DNA of 64,000 bases from Lonepinella koalarum (GTDB lineage Bacteria; Pseudomonadota; Gammaproteobacteria; Enterobacterales; Pasteurellaceae). The stretch spans positions 1 through 64,000 of the forward strand of contig NZ_SRHX01000004.1 in assembly GCF_004565475.1 (NCBI RefSeq), read 5' to 3'. Shown piece by piece: positions 30,182 to 40,220 of the stretch. Position 1 is the stretch's first letter; every line of letters starts with the position of its first letter. Below the pieces are notes generated by a model, which was not told the origin of the DNA, did not search any database, and saw only the letters and a list, made by a program, of their open reading frames with translations. Made by a program: the position numbers and the translations under genes.

Positions 30182-31978
30182 ATGTTTTGGATTAAAAATG
30201 GCAGGCAGTATCGTGAACAGACTTCCCAAAAAATTTCTTGGGGGCACTGGTTTGCTTTTTTTAATATTATTTGGGCGGTAGCTATCGGCTCTCGCTATGC
30301 CTTTTTAATTGATTGGCCCCATACGTTGTTGGGTCGTCTTTATTTCTTTATCAGTATTTTAGGACATTTCAGTTTTATCGCCTTTGGGGCGTATTTATTG
30401 GTGTTGTTTCCGCTCAGTTTTATCATTAAAAATGAACGTACTTTCCGTGGTGTGAGCGTAATTATTGCTACCATTGCTATCACGCTATTGTTAGTAGATA
30501 CTGAAGTTTTTTCGCGTTTTAATTTGCATCTTTCCAGTGTGGTGTGGAATCTATTAGTCAATCCTGAAAACGGTGAACTTTCTCGCGATTGGCAGATTTT
30601 CTTCACCCCAATGCCATTGATGTTGTTGGCTCAAATGCTGTTTTCACGTTGGGCGTGGTATAGATTACGTAGCTTAGAACGACAAAAATGGATTCGTGGC
30701 GTCGGAATTTTGCTCACCTGTTTATTTATTACGACACATCTAATATATGCTTGGGCAGATGCCTATTTATATCGTCCGATCACCATGCAAAAATCCAATT
30801 TTCCTCTGTCCTATCCAATGACAGCACGTACCTTTTTGGAAAAACACGGCTTGTTAGATAAACAAAAATATGAAACTACCTTAGATCAGGACGGTCGCCT
30901 AGATTCACCAATGATTCACTACCCAAAACAAGCGCTTAGCTATAATAATGCGGCCAATAAAACCAACCTACTGATCATTACGGTAGCAGGTTTACGTCAA
31001 GATGCCGTACATAAAGAAAAAATGCCGGTGTTAACCGAATTTGCGCAACAAGCAACGCAATTTACCAATCATTATACCACTGCAAACAGCAGTAATTCTG
31101 CCATTGTCGGCTTATTTTATGGCTTAAATGCAAACTATACAGACAGTTTGCTAAATAATAAAAAAACATCTGTTCTTGTTGAAAAAATGCAACAAGAAGA
31201 CTATCAGTTTGGCTTATTCTCTGCCACCAATTTTAAACAAAGTATTTTCAGACAGGCATTATTTCATCAAATTACATTACCGAGTAGCAGTAATCATCAA
31301 AAAATTGATAATGAAAGTGCGGTGAAAAACTGGCAACTTTGGTTCGCGCAAAAAAGCACAGATAAAGCTTGGTTTAGCTATTTAAATTTAGATATAAGTG
31401 GGCTAACTCGTCAACAGCATTTGCCAACCTTAGTGCAAGAACAACAATTTTATACACAGCAATTAGGTCAATTAGATGAGCAACTCAACGCCATTTTAAC
31501 CACCTTAAAAATGCAAAATGCTTTGCAAAATACCGTCGTCATTATTACTGGTGAACAAGGTTATACGTTCCAAAAAAGTGAAGATGAATTATTCAATTAT
31601 TTTGCTCCTGAAGAAATCAGCGTGCCAATGATTGTGGCATGGAAAGGATTTAATACCGGCATAGAAAACAAATTAACTAGCCATATTGATGTCGTACCGA
31701 CCTTAATGTATAACCTATTTGGGGTGAAAAATCCCAATATAGACTATACCCAAGGCAATAATTTATTCGATCATAGCCAATCCTTGAACGAGTGGGTATT
31801 AGTGGCGAATTATCGTTGGAACGTGATTATCACACCTGATGGCACACAATATCATATTGATAATAAAGGAAACTATCAAAAATATGACCGCGCTTATCAG
31901 AAAGTATCTTCCATTCGTCCGCCACTAGGATTATTCCTTGATGTGTATCAGCGGAATTCAAGTTTTTTTGAAAAATAA
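30182..31978 (+). CDS. yejM: LPS-sensing inner membrane protein YejM (PbgA)
   Basis: Controls LPS synthesis by binding periplasmic LPS and the LapB/FtsH/LpxC system in E. coli. The 598-residue chain starts with five membrane helices (about residues 20-40, 55-85, 95-115, 140-160 and 175-195) followed by a periplasmic sulfatase-like domain from about 250; the LLIITVAGLRQDAV strand and VVIITGEQGYTF match the alkaline-phosphatase fold but the metal ligands of true sulfatases are absent. It ends 2 bases from the convergent cysA. Confidence 0.92.
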   Translation: MFWIKNGRQYREQTSQKISWGHWFAFFNIIWAVAIGSRYAFLIDWPHTLLGRLYFFISILGHFSFIAFGAYLLVLFPLSFIIKNERTFRGVSVIIATIAITLLLVDTEVFSRFNLHLSSVVWNLLVNPENGELSRDWQIFFTPMPLMLLAQMLFSRWAWYRLRSLERQKWIRGVGILLTCLFITTHLIYAWADAYLYRPITMQKSNFPLSYPMTARTFLEKHGLLDKQKYETTLDQDGRLDSPMIHYPKQALSYNNAANKTNLLIITVAGLRQDAVHKEKMPVLTEFAQQATQFTNHYTTANSSNSAIVGLFYGLNANYTDSLLNNKKTSVLVEKMQQEDYQFGLFSATNFKQSIFRQALFHQITLPSSSNHQKIDNESAVKNWQLWFAQKSTDKAWFSYLNLDISGLTRQQHLPTLVQEQQFYTQQLGQLDEQLNAILTTLKMQNALQNTVVIITGEQGYTFQKSEDELFNYFAPEEISVPMIVAWKGFNTGIENKLTSHIDVVPTLMYNLFGVKNPNIDYTQGNNLFDHSQSLNEWVLVANYRWNVIITPDGTQYHIDNKGNYQKYDRAYQKVSSIRPPLGLFLDVYQRNSSFFEK

Positions 31979-31980
31979 GG

Positions 31981-33048
31981 TTAAATCATAAATTCTACCA
32001 ATTCATCTTGCAAGAAGTAATTTAATAAGTGCGGTTGCATATAGACTTCATCGCCGACAGTAAATTTTTCGCGCTCGAATTGTGCATAACTGATAGAAAT
32101 CTCAATAGAATCATTTTTTATATGATGCACTTCTAACTGAACCGTCGGACCGGTAGTGTGAACGCGTATAATTTTGCCTTTAATACTATTTTTCACCGGC
32201 GCTTTTGTTACCTCCATTTCATGCGGACGAACATAAACAACCACATGAGCCGACGTAGTTTGAGTAACCTTTTGCTGAAAACCGTCAACATATAGCATGC
32301 CCTGATGAATATAACCATCAAGTAAATTCATATCCCCAAGAAATTGGGCCGCAAAATAGCTTTGCGGGTGTTTATACACCTGTTCTGGCGTGCCGATTTG
32401 TTCGATTTTACCTTCGTTCATTAGAATAATTTTATCTGCCACTTCAAGGGCTTCGTCTTGGTCGTGGGTGACGAAAATGCTGGTAACGTGAATTTCTTTG
32501 TGAAATTCTCGCAGCCAGCGACGTAAATCTTTACGCACTTTCGCATCCAATGCGCCAAAGGGTTCATCTAATAATAACACTTTAGGTTCAGTGGCAATGG
32601 CTCTAGCTAATGCAACACGTTGCCGTTGCCCGCCTGAAAGTTGATCGGGATAGCGTTTTTCAATATGTTCTAACTGAATTAATTCCAGCAAATTTTTCAC
32701 TTTAGCTTGAATTTCTTGATTCGATAAACGCTGCGACTTTGGTTTCATACGTAAGCCAAAGGAAATATTATCTGATACGGTCATATGGCGAAATAAAGCA
32801 TAATGTTGAAACACAAAACCAATATCTCGCTGTTGCGCAGAAAGCCCCGTCACATCTTGCTGATCAAATAAAATTTGTCCTGAACTCGCCGTTTCCAGCC
32901 CAGCAATAATGCGCAATAAAGTGGTTTTACCACAGCCTGATTGACCTAACAGTGCGGTTAATTCACCCTCCTTTATGTCAACGTTAATATCATGTAATGC
33001 CTGAAATTGCCCGAAAGATTTGTTAATTTGCTTAATATGAATAGTCAT
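31981..33048 (-). CDS. cysA: sulfate ABC transporter ATPase
   Basis: ATP-binding subunit of the sulfate/thiosulfate importer, 355 residues. Walker A GQSGCGKT is at 35-42, the Q-loop GFVFQHYALF follows, then the signature LSGGQRQR and Walker B LLLDEPFGALD. A TOBE-like domain follows residue 240. Last gene of sbp-cysT-cysW-cysA on the minus strand, 32 bases after cysW. Confidence 0.95.
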   Translation of the reverse strand: MTIHIKQINKSFGQFQALHDINVDIKEGELTALLGQSGCGKTTLLRIIAGLETASSGQILFDQQDVTGLSAQQRDIGFVFQHYALFRHMTVSDNISFGLRMKPKSQRLSNQEIQAKVKNLLELIQLEHIEKRYPDQLSGGQRQRVALARAIATEPKVLLLDEPFGALDAKVRKDLRRWLREFHKEIHVTSIFVTHDQDEALEVADKIILMNEGKIEQIGTPEQVYKHPQSYFAAQFLGDMNLLDGYIHQGMLYVDGFQQKVTQTTSAHVVVYVRPHEMEVTKAPVKNSIKGKIIRVHTTGPTVQLEVHHIKNDSIEISISYAQFEREKFTVGDEVYMQPHLLNYFLQDELVEFMI

Positions 33049-33080
33049 TCAATATTCCCCACAATATAAATTAAATTGCC

Positions 33081-33896
33081 CTAATGGGCTAATTTACGTT
33101 CTGTCCATTGACGAACAAAAAGTAAAATTAAAGATAATGCTAACAATAAAATCGCCACGGAAAACGCCGCCACGATATTATATTCGTTGTATAAAATTTC
33201 AATATGTAACGGCAGCGTATTGGTGTAGCCACGAATATGTCCAGAAACCACTGACACCGCCCCGAATTCGCCCAGCGAACGTGCAGTACACAGCACCACG
33301 CCATGTAATAACGCCCATTTGATATTCGGTAAAGTGACATGATAAAAAATTTGCCAACCATTTGCGCCTAACACGGTAGCGGCTTCTTCTTCACCGATAC
33401 CTTGTGCTTCCATAATCGGAATAAGCTCTCTGGCGACAAAAGGAACAGAAACAAAAATAGTCGCTAAAATAATTCCCGGAATAGCATAAACAATTTGAAA
33501 ATCAATTGCTTGTAAATGAGGATAGAGTTTACTTTGTGCACCAAACAGCAAGACATAAATCAATCCAGCCACCACGGGAGAAATGGAAAAGGGTAAGTCA
33601 ATTAAGGTGAGCAAAAATTGTCTACCACGAAATTGGTATTTGGTAATCGTCCACGCTGCTGCTACACCAAACGTAATATTAAGAGGTACGGCAATACCTG
33701 CGGCGATCAAGGTTAATTTTAAGGCTGCAATCGTGTCGTCTTCGTTAATGGCTTGCCAAAAATCAGGAAAACCTTTGGCAAGCCCTTGCGTGATCACGGT
33801 AACCAGTGGTAATACCAGCAAAACGCCGAACAGAGTCAATGCCAATAAAATCAAAAAACGTTCCGAAAGAGTTCGAGTAGAAGAAGATGATGACAT
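33081..33896 (-). CDS. cysW: sulfate ABC transporter permease CysW
   Basis: Six-helix permease of the sulfate importer, 271 residues. The EAA loop is visible as [24 protein letters not shown] near residue 170, and [17 protein letters not shown] is typical of CysW. It is 9 bases downstream of cysT. Confidence 0.95.
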   Translation of the reverse strand: MSSSSSTRTLSERFLILLALTLFGVLLVLPLVTVITQGLAKGFPDFWQAINEDDTIAALKLTLIAAGIAVPLNITFGVAAAWTITKYQFRGRQFLLTLIDLPFSISPVVAGLIYVLLFGAQSKLYPHLQAIDFQIVYAIPGIILATIFVSVPFVARELIPIMEAQGIGEEEAATVLGANGWQIFYHVTLPNIKWALLHGVVLCTARSLGEFGAVSVVSGHIRGYTNTLPLHIEILYNEYNIVAAFSVAILLLALSLILLFVRQWTERKLAH

Positions 33897-33905
33897 AGGA
33901 CTTCC

Positions 33906-34715
33906 TTATTTGGTTCGTTGCGCAAAATAACGCTGAATTTGGTTAATCATAAATAGCAATACAAAGGAAATCACTAGCATTAACACGCCTATGGTGGCTG
34001 CCCCCACATAATCATATTGATCCAATTTTGCCACAATCAACAGGGGTAAAATTTCCGTTTTAAAGGGAATATTACCTGAAATAAACACCACTGAACCATA
34101 TTCCCCTACACCTCGTGCAAAAGCAAGGGTAAAGCCTGTAATCCAAGCTGGCAACAGGGCAGGAAAAATCACATGACGAAAAGTTTGAAAACGACTGGCG
34201 CCTAAAATATAGGCGGCTTCTTCGGTTTCTTTCGGCAAATCCGCCAACACAGGCTGAATAGTACGCACAACAAAAGGTAAAGTAACAAAAAGTAAAGCGA
34301 GGCTAATACCAACAGATGTATAAGCGATTTCAAAATTAAAAAATTGCCCGATAGCACCTTGTTCTGCATAAATACTAGTTAAAGAAATACCAGCCACCGC
34401 GGTTGGCAAGGCGAAAGGCATGTCAATAAAGGTATCGATCCAACGTTTGCCCCAAAATTGATAACGCACCAGCACCCACGCCAGCAAAAGTCCAATAACA
34501 CCATTGGCGACTGCAGCCCAAAAGGCAGTTTTCAAGGACACGCCCAGTGCCAGCAATAATTGACGACTGCTCACCAATTTCCACAATTGATCCGCTGAAA
34601 TTTGGGCGGAAAACAGAAACAATCCCGCCAACGGAATCAGCACGACAATGCTTAGAAATGTGATGGAATAACCCAAGGTTAGATTAAACCCCGGAATAAT
34701 GCGAGTTTGTGCCAT
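33906..34715 (-). CDS. cysT: sulfate ABC transporter permease CysT (CysU)
   Basis: Partner permease, 269 residues. Begins MAQTRIIPGF like other CysT proteins; DMPFALPTAVAGI, EEAAYILGASRFQTFRHVIFP and GVGEYGSVVFISGNIP are family signatures. I take the ATG at 34715 rather than the frame's first ATG at 34820, since the extra 35 residues show no similarity. sbp lies 191 bases upstream on the same strand. Confidence 0.94.
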   Translation of the reverse strand: MAQTRIIPGFNLTLGYSITFLSIVVLIPLAGLFLFSAQISADQLWKLVSSRQLLLALGVSLKTAFWAAVANGVIGLLLAWVLVRYQFWGKRWIDTFIDMPFALPTAVAGISLTSIYAEQGAIGQFFNFEIAYTSVGISLALLFVTLPFVVRTIQPVLADLPKETEEAAYILGASRFQTFRHVIFPALLPAWITGFTLAFARGVGEYGSVVFISGNIPFKTEILPLLIVAKLDQYDYVGAATIGVLMLVISFVLLFMINQIQRYFAQRTK

Positions 34716-34906
34716 AAAAATTTCCGATAATAATGGAATACTCAAAGAAAGAATATAGCTAATGTTAAAATATGCAAAATTTGGTGATATTCGTAACGGA
34801 GAACACACGTCCTCCCCCAATTACACTCTGTTAATCAGCACAAAGATACATAGATCTTCCTTTACATATAAATAACTTAGCTATATTCATAACCTATATA
34901 AAAAAA

Positions 34907-35914
34907 CTACTGGTGAATCTTCTCTAAAATCTTGTCAAAGACACCACCGTCATCAAAATATTTCGGTTGAACCACGTCCCAACCTGCACCAAACACATCC
35001 TTGAGATAGAATAATTTCACATCCGCAAAGGTGCTGCTAAATTCTTTTAAGATTTCAGGGTTGGTTGGTCGATAGTAGTTTTTAGCTATCACACGTTGTG
35101 CGTCATCGCTATACAGGTATTTCAAATAGGCTTCCGCTTCTTTGCGAGTACCTTTTTTATCTACCACGGAATCTACTACGGCAACAGGTGGCTCTGCCAC
35201 AATAGAAATGCTTGGAGTCACGATTTCAAGTTGGTCGCCGCCTTCTTCATTTAAGGCTAAATAGGCTTCGTTTTCCCATGCCAGCAATACATCACCTTTT
35301 TTACGTTGTACGAAAGTCATTGTCGCACCACGCGCTCCAGTATCTAACACTGGCGTTTGCTTGTATATTTGGGTGACAAAATCCAATGCTTTTTCATCTG
35401 AACCGTATTTTTCTTTAGCAAACGCCCAAGCAGCCAAGAAGTTCCAACGTGCACCACCTGATGTTTTCGGATTCGGAGTAATCACTTCTAATTTGTCATC
35501 TTTGGTTAAATCATCCCAATCTTTGATATTTTTCGGATTGCCTTTACGTACCAAGAATACGATAGTCGATGTATAAGGCGTACTGTTGTGTGCCAAACGT
35601 TCTTGCCATTTTGGATCAAGTAATTGTTGATTACTGTTTAAAGCATCAATATCCCCTGACATGGCCAACGTGACGACATCAGCTTGCAGACCATCAATCA
35701 CAGAACGAGCTTGTTTACTTGAACCACCGTGAGAAGCTTTAATAGTAATTTTCTCTCCCGTTTCTTTTTCCCAGTGCTGTTCAAATAACGTATTGTATTC
35801 TTTATATAGTTCACGAGTTGGATCATAAGATACATTAAGTAAGTCTTTTGCATAAGCAGAACTCACTAAGGTAGCTAATACGGTTGCGGTTAATAATTTT
35901 TTAGCAAATTTCAT
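34907..35914 (-). CDS. sbp: periplasmic sulfate-binding protein
   Basis: Binding protein of the sulfate importer, 335 residues. A Sec signal (to about AYA-KD at residue 22) is followed by LLNVSYDPTRELYKEYN, the family hallmark. ASHGGSSKQARSVIDGL and NPKTSGGARWNFLAAW are binding-site segments. A strong GAGGGAG ribosome site precedes the start. Faces cysH across 325 bases. Sbp or CysP cannot be separated with certainty. Confidence 0.92.
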   Translation of the reverse strand: MKFAKKLLTATVLATLVSSAYAKDLLNVSYDPTRELYKEYNTLFEQHWEKETGEKITIKASHGGSSKQARSVIDGLQADVVTLAMSGDIDALNSNQQLLDPKWQERLAHNSTPYTSTIVFLVRKGNPKNIKDWDDLTKDDKLEVITPNPKTSGGARWNFLAAWAFAKEKYGSDEKALDFVTQIYKQTPVLDTGARGATMTFVQRKKGDVLLAWENEAYLALNEEGGDQLEIVTPSISIVAEPPVAVVDSVVDKKGTRKEAEAYLKYLYSDDAQRVIAKNYYRPTNPEILKEFSSTFADVKLFYLKDVFGAGWDVVQPKYFDDGGVFDKILEKIHQ

Positions 35915-36046
35915 AATGTTCTCCCTCAGGGTAAAGTTGTAAAGATTAAAAAAAATAGTTCCTTGGATTATATTTCGCTACAAATTTAGCGTAGTTGAGA
36001 ATGTAACGAGAAATTTTGTTTTTGCAAAAGAATTAAAAATTTTATT

Positions 36047-36125
36047 TTATTTCTTTTTGGAATAAGATGAAAAACAGAGTATTTATATTAATAATATATT
36101 TATTTTTTATTCTAAAAAGAAATAA
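36047..36125. promoter_or_regulatory. inverted repeat in the sbp-cysH control region
   Basis: Two 19-base arms, 36047-36065 and 36107-36125, are complementary with a single mismatch (arms read TTATTTCTTTTTGGAATAA and, on the other strand, the same with A for one G). They lie 41 bases apart in the very AT-rich divergent region. They may be a regulator-binding pair (CysB is the usual regulator) or a long hairpin. Confidence 0.5.
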
Positions 36126-36239
36126 CCTATGCGTATTTATTATTTTAAAACTGTGCAGGTTATTTTTAAAATACCCCGTAATTATTAAGGGCATCTGTCT
36201 GCTCTGGTTTAATTTATTTTTTTATTTTAGTGGGGAAAT

Positions 36240-36974
36240 ATGTCTTTTTTAAAACCTGATCTATGGAAAATTCCACGCTTAGATGCGCGAGATTTTGCCA
36301 AAATTACAGAAAAAGAAACCGCACTTTTTCAACGTATTGCGCAAATTGCGCAGCATCAACAAAATGCCAAATTTGCCAGTAGCCTTGCGGTGGAAGATAT
36401 GGTTATTACCGATGTGATTGCCAAAAGCAAGGCCAAAATTGTGGTATTTACCCTTGAAACTGGGCGATTAAATCCAGAAACCCTTGAATTAGTGGATATG
36501 GTAAAAACCAATTATCCTGATCTTGATTTTCAACTGTACACACCAAACTCTGAAAAAGCCCTTGCTTATGATGAGCAAAAGGGACGCTATGCTTTTTATG
36601 AAAGTGTGGAATTACGCCGTGAATGTTGTTTTATTCGCAAAATTGAGCCCTTAAATCGAGCGTTGCAAGATGCGGATTGTTGGCTAACCGGGCAACGTCG
36701 TGAACAATCAGTGACACGTACCGAATTACCGTTTCATGAACAAGATGAAAGTCGCGGGATTGATAAATATAATCCGATTTTTGATTGGTCAGAATTGGAC
36801 GTTTGGGCGTATATTTTGAAATATGATATTCCCTACAATCGCTTGTACCAACAGGGTTATCCAAGTATTGGTTGCGAGCCTTGCACGAAAGCGGTGAAGG
36901 TAGGTGAAGATATTCGGGCCGGTCGCTGGTGGTGGGAAAATAAAGACAGTAAAGAATGTGGCTTGCATAAATAA
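36240..36974 (+). CDS. cysH: assimilatory APS reductase (CysH family)
   Basis: Reduces activated sulfate to sulfite, 244 residues. It has both cysteine pairs that mark the iron-sulfur type: Cys129-Cys130 in the CCxxRKxxPL motif and Cys212-Cys215 in GCEPC, plus the catalytic ECGLH with Cys240. PAPS-specific CysH of E. coli lacks the first pair, so this enzyme should use APS directly. That fits the operon, where cysD and cysN follow but cysC (APS kinase) is absent. Start is at 36240, 8 bases after GGGGA. Confidence 0.9.
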   Translation: MSFLKPDLWKIPRLDARDFAKITEKETALFQRIAQIAQHQQNAKFASSLAVEDMVITDVIAKSKAKIVVFTLETGRLNPETLELVDMVKTNYPDLDFQLYTPNSEKALAYDEQKGRYAFYESVELRRECCFIRKIEPLNRALQDADCWLTGQRREQSVTRTELPFHEQDESRGIDKYNPIFDWSELDVWAYILKYDIPYNRLYQQGYPSIGCEPCTKAVKVGEDIRAGRWWWENKDSKECGLHK

Positions 36975-36998
36975 TAGCATTAAATAAAAGGAAAACTT

Positions 36999-37919
36999 AT
37001 GACACAACAAATTGAAAACGGGCATTTAGATTGGCTGGAAGCGGAATCGATTTATATTATTCGTGAAGTGGTGGCAGAATGTAGCCATCCGGCTCTGTTG
37101 TTTTCAGGGGGAAAAGACTCAGTAGTTTTATTAGCATTAGCTCGCAAAGCATTCCAACTGGAAGGGCGTGAATTGGTGTTGCCTTTTCCTTTGGTGCATA
37201 TTGACACGGGGCATAATTATCCTGAAGTCATTCAATTTCGTGATGAGCAAGTGAAAAAACTCAATGCTCGTTTGGTTGTGGGACATGTGGAAGAATCAAT
37301 TGCCAAAGGTACGGTAGTATTACGCAAAGAAACCGACTCTCGCAATGCTGCACAAGCCGTAACACTGTTAGAAACCATTGAAGCCAATGGTTTTGATGCG
37401 TTAATGGGAGGTGCCAGACGGGATGAAGAAAAAGCCCGTGCCAAAGAACGCATTTTTTCTTTCCGTGATGAATTTGGACAATGGGATCCCAAAGCACAAC
37501 GCCCAGAGCTTTGGTCACTGTATAACGCAAAATTACACAAAGGTGAGAATATGCGAGTGTTCCCAATTTCTAACTGGACGGAATTAGATATTTGGCAATA
37601 TATCGAACGAGAAAAACTTGAACTACCACCGATTTACTATGCTCATCAACGTGAAGTGGTAGAACGTCACGGTTTACTCGTGCCGGTCACGCCATTAACG
37701 CCCAAACGACCTAATGAACAAAGTGAATGGCGTTCTGTACGCTTTAGAACCGTCGGTGATATTAGCTGTACTTGCCCTGTTGCCAGTACGGCGAGTACAC
37801 CAAGTGAGATTATTAAAGAAACCGCTGTCGCGGAAATTTCCGAACGTTCTGCCACACGAATGGACGATCGCACTAGCGAAGCTGCCATGGAACAACGTAA
37901 AAAACAAGGTTATTTTTAA
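36999..37919 (+). CDS. cysD: sulfate adenylyltransferase subunit 2
   Basis: Catalytic subunit of ATP sulfurylase, which makes APS from sulfate and ATP; 306 residues. The PP-loop SGGKDS is at 36-41, followed by the GGARRDEEKARAKERIFSFRDEFGQWDPK segment typical of CysD and the C-terminal RSEAAMEQ-like region. It sits 24 bases after cysH and 31 before cysN. Confidence 0.96.
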   Translation: MTQQIENGHLDWLEAESIYIIREVVAECSHPALLFSGGKDSVVLLALARKAFQLEGRELVLPFPLVHIDTGHNYPEVIQFRDEQVKKLNARLVVGHVEESIAKGTVVLRKETDSRNAAQAVTLLETIEANGFDALMGGARRDEEKARAKERIFSFRDEFGQWDPKAQRPELWSLYNAKLHKGENMRVFPISNWTELDIWQYIEREKLELPPIYYAHQREVVERHGLLVPVTPLTPKRPNEQSEWRSVRFRTVGDISCTCPVASTASTPSEIIKETAVAEISERSATRMDDRTSEAAMEQRKKQGYF

Positions 37920-37950
37920 CCGCACTTTACCCAAAAAAGGAAGACAGAAT

Positions 37951-39240
37951 ATGACCCAAACCACTATTAATCAATATGCTCCACTGCGTTTTATCACTGC
38001 TGGCAGTGTAGATGATGGCAAAAGTACCCTGATCGGTCGATTATTATATGATAGTAAAGCCCTATTAAGTGACCAATTATTAAGCCTAGATAAATCCAAA
38101 AATAATGGTGAAGTAATTGATTTTTCGATTCTTACCGATGGATTAGAAGCCGAACGTGAACAAGGTATCACTATTGATGTGGCGTATCGCTATTTTTCCA
38201 CAGCAAAACGCAAATTTATTATTGCTGACACACCGGGACATGAACAATATACCCGCAATATGGTGACGGGTGCATCCACAGCCGCAGCAGCAGTTATCTT
38301 AATTGATGCCACCCAACTTGATTTTGCTCAAGCAGAATTACAATTATTACCCCAAACAAAACGTCATTCTGCCATTTTAAAACATCTGGGTACACCCCAT
38401 ATTTTGGTCGCCGTCAATAAAATGGATTTGCTTGATTTTGATCAACACAAATTTAATGCGATTGTCATGGCTTACCATAAACTAGCCAATCAACTTGCGA
38501 TTAATAATGTACAGTTTGTACCAGTATCTGCGTTACAAGGGGATAATATCGTCCATAAAAGCGAGCGCACACCATGGTATCAAGGTGAAGCCTTATTAAC
38601 CATTTTAGAAAATTTACCTAGCAATGAAAATCTTTCCACTCAACCACAAGACTTCCATTTTCCAGTCCAATTGGTCAGTCGGTTAGATCAAGATAAAGCC
38701 GATGATTTCCGTGGTTATCAAGGACGTATTGAAGCCGGTTCAATCAAAACCGGTGACAAAGTACGTATTGAACCAAATGGTTATATTTCTCAAGTGGTCG
38801 AGATTATTAGCCCAAATGGCATTGTACAACAAGCTTTTGCTGGTGAACAGGTGACAATTCGTTTAGCCGATGATATTGATATTTCTCGTGGGGATAGTTT
38901 TGTGGCGGAAAATTCAACAACTCAATCCACCCAAGCACTAACAGCAACCCTTTGCTGGTTTGATCAACGTCCATTAAATCTGGCACGGAAATATTTATTA
39001 AAACACAGTACGCAAACCGTGTTTGCCAAAGTTAGTCAGATCGATCATGTGTTAGATGTGAAAACATTAAGTAAGTCCCATGAATCAGAACAATTCATCC
39101 TCAATGATATTGGTGAAGTACAAATTAAATTACAAAAACCCATTACCGCGACTACTTATGCAAGAAACCCCGCTACGGGCTCTTTTATTTTAATTGATGA
39201 AGCAACCTATCACACAATAGCTGCTGGCATGATTCTCTAG
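37951..39240 (+). CDS. cysN: sulfate adenylyltransferase subunit 1 (GTPase)
   Basis: GTPase subunit of ATP sulfurylase. Starting at 37951 (AAGGAAG upstream) the protein has 429 residues: P-loop GSVDDGKS at 18-25, DTPGHEQYTRNM and NKMD. Two beta-barrel domains follow. There is no fused CysC kinase domain. The frame is open farther upstream, overlapping cysD, but that part is a shadow. An uptake signal lies in the cysD-cysN gap, and a terminator follows. Confidence 0.95.
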   Translation: MTQTTINQYAPLRFITAGSVDDGKSTLIGRLLYDSKALLSDQLLSLDKSKNNGEVIDFSILTDGLEAEREQGITIDVAYRYFSTAKRKFIIADTPGHEQYTRNMVTGASTAAAAVILIDATQLDFAQAELQLLPQTKRHSAILKHLGTPHILVAVNKMDLLDFDQHKFNAIVMAYHKLANQLAINNVQFVPVSALQGDNIVHKSERTPWYQGEALLTILENLPSNENLSTQPQDFHFPVQLVSRLDQDKADDFRGYQGRIEAGSIKTGDKVRIEPNGYISQVVEIISPNGIVQQAFAGEQVTIRLADDIDISRGDSFVAENSTTQSTQALTATLCWFDQRPLNLARKYLLKHSTQTVFAKVSQIDHVLDVKTLSKSHESEQFILNDIGEVQIKLQKPITATTYARNPATGSFILIDEATYHTIAAGMIL

Positions 39241-39250
39241 TGTCATATGA

Positions 39251-39283
39251 AAATACCGAGTATTATTAAAACTCGGTATTTTA
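39251..39283. terminator. bidirectional intrinsic terminator
   Basis: AAATACCGAGT (39251-39261) and ACTCGGTATTT (39271-39281) form an 11-bp perfect stem with a 9-base loop between the convergent cysN and pflA; it abuts the pflA stop. Confidence 0.85.
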
Positions 39284-40024
39284 TTAAAACTTCACAATAT
39301 GTCCATATCCTTCTAAAATTTGCTGAATATGCCCGAGGCTTTCTTTCGTCGGTGGTAACACATCTTCTAGCTCATATTCCACCCCTAAGGTTTTCCATTT
39401 ATGTGCTCCAAGACGGTGGTATGGTAATAATTCCACTTTTTCAATGTTCGTCATGCCTTCAATAAATTGTCCTAACAAATGCACGTCTTCATCCGCATCT
39501 GTATAGCCCGGCACCACCACATAACGTACCCAAGTGGGAATATTGCGTTTTTGTAAATATTTAGCAAATTCAAGGGTACGTTTATTCGGTACGCCAATCA
39601 AATTTTGGTGAATTTTATCGTTAAGCTGTTTTAAATCCAATAAAACTAAATCAGTAACATCTAATAATTCATCAATCACTGGCGTATAAGCACGTACAAA
39701 ACCGTTAGTATCTAAGCAGGTATTAATGCTTTCTGCTTTACAAGCACGGAACCAATCACGCACAAATTCTGCTTGTAAAATAGCTTCCCCGCCCGATGCT
39801 GTCACACCGCCCCCCGTAGCGTTCATAAAATGTTTATAGCTCACCACCTCTTTCATTAATTCTTCAACCGTGATCTCACGACCGCCATCCAAGTCCCAAG
39901 TATCACGGTTATGGCAATACTTACAACGCATCAAACAGCCTTGCATAAACAAAATAAAACGAATCCCCGGTCCATCCACCGTGCCACAAGACTCAAACGA
40001 GTGAATACGTCCTAATACAGACAT
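39284..40024 (-). CDS. pflA: pyruvate formate-lyase activating enzyme
   Basis: Radical SAM enzyme that installs the glycyl radical on PflB for anaerobic pyruvate cleavage. The 246-residue protein begins with [18 protein letters not shown] and carries the cluster motif CLMRCKYC with Cys30, Cys34 and Cys37, then [10 protein letters not shown]. pflB is not in this window. Divergent from lexA. Confidence 0.95.
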   Translation of the reverse strand: MSVLGRIHSFESCGTVDGPGIRFILFMQGCLMRCKYCHNRDTWDLDGGREITVEELMKEVVSYKHFMNATGGGVTASGGEAILQAEFVRDWFRACKAESINTCLDTNGFVRAYTPVIDELLDVTDLVLLDLKQLNDKIHQNLIGVPNKRTLEFAKYLQKRNIPTWVRYVVVPGYTDADEDVHLLGQFIEGMTNIEKVELLPYHRLGAHKWKTLGVEYELEDVLPPTKESLGHIQQILEGYGHIVKF

Positions 40025-40164
40025 TAAAACTTCCTTAGATAATCAAAAATATTTGAGAAATTGTAACAAAATTTTAAGTGCTTTTCAGAAAAATTTGCGA
40101 TATTACGTTCATTTACTTGCTCTCGTGAGAAAAAACAAACTTTTCTATTGCAATTTATCTCAGT

Positions 40165-40201
40165 CTGTATATAATTTCACTTAAACTGTACGAAATAACA
40201 T
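40165..40201. promoter_or_regulatory. two weak SOS (LexA) boxes upstream of lexA
   Basis: CTGT-N8-TCAC at 40165-40180 and CTGT-N8-ACAT at 40186-40201 each match the left half of CTGT-N8-ACAG and 2-3 bases of the right half. Tandem boxes before lexA are usual for autoregulation; the degeneracy lowers confidence. Confidence 0.5.
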
Positions 40202-40220
40202 AAAAAGGAAAGGGAACGTT

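Noticed and set aside
36067-36252. 61-codon frame between sbp and cysH
   Set aside because: Extremely AT-rich, hydrophobic by composition, overlaps the cysH start and begins between the arms of an inverted repeat; no similarity recognised.
37714-37950. Long N-terminal extension of cysN
   Set aside because: It overlaps cysD in another frame; the homologous start with a good ribosome site is at 37951.
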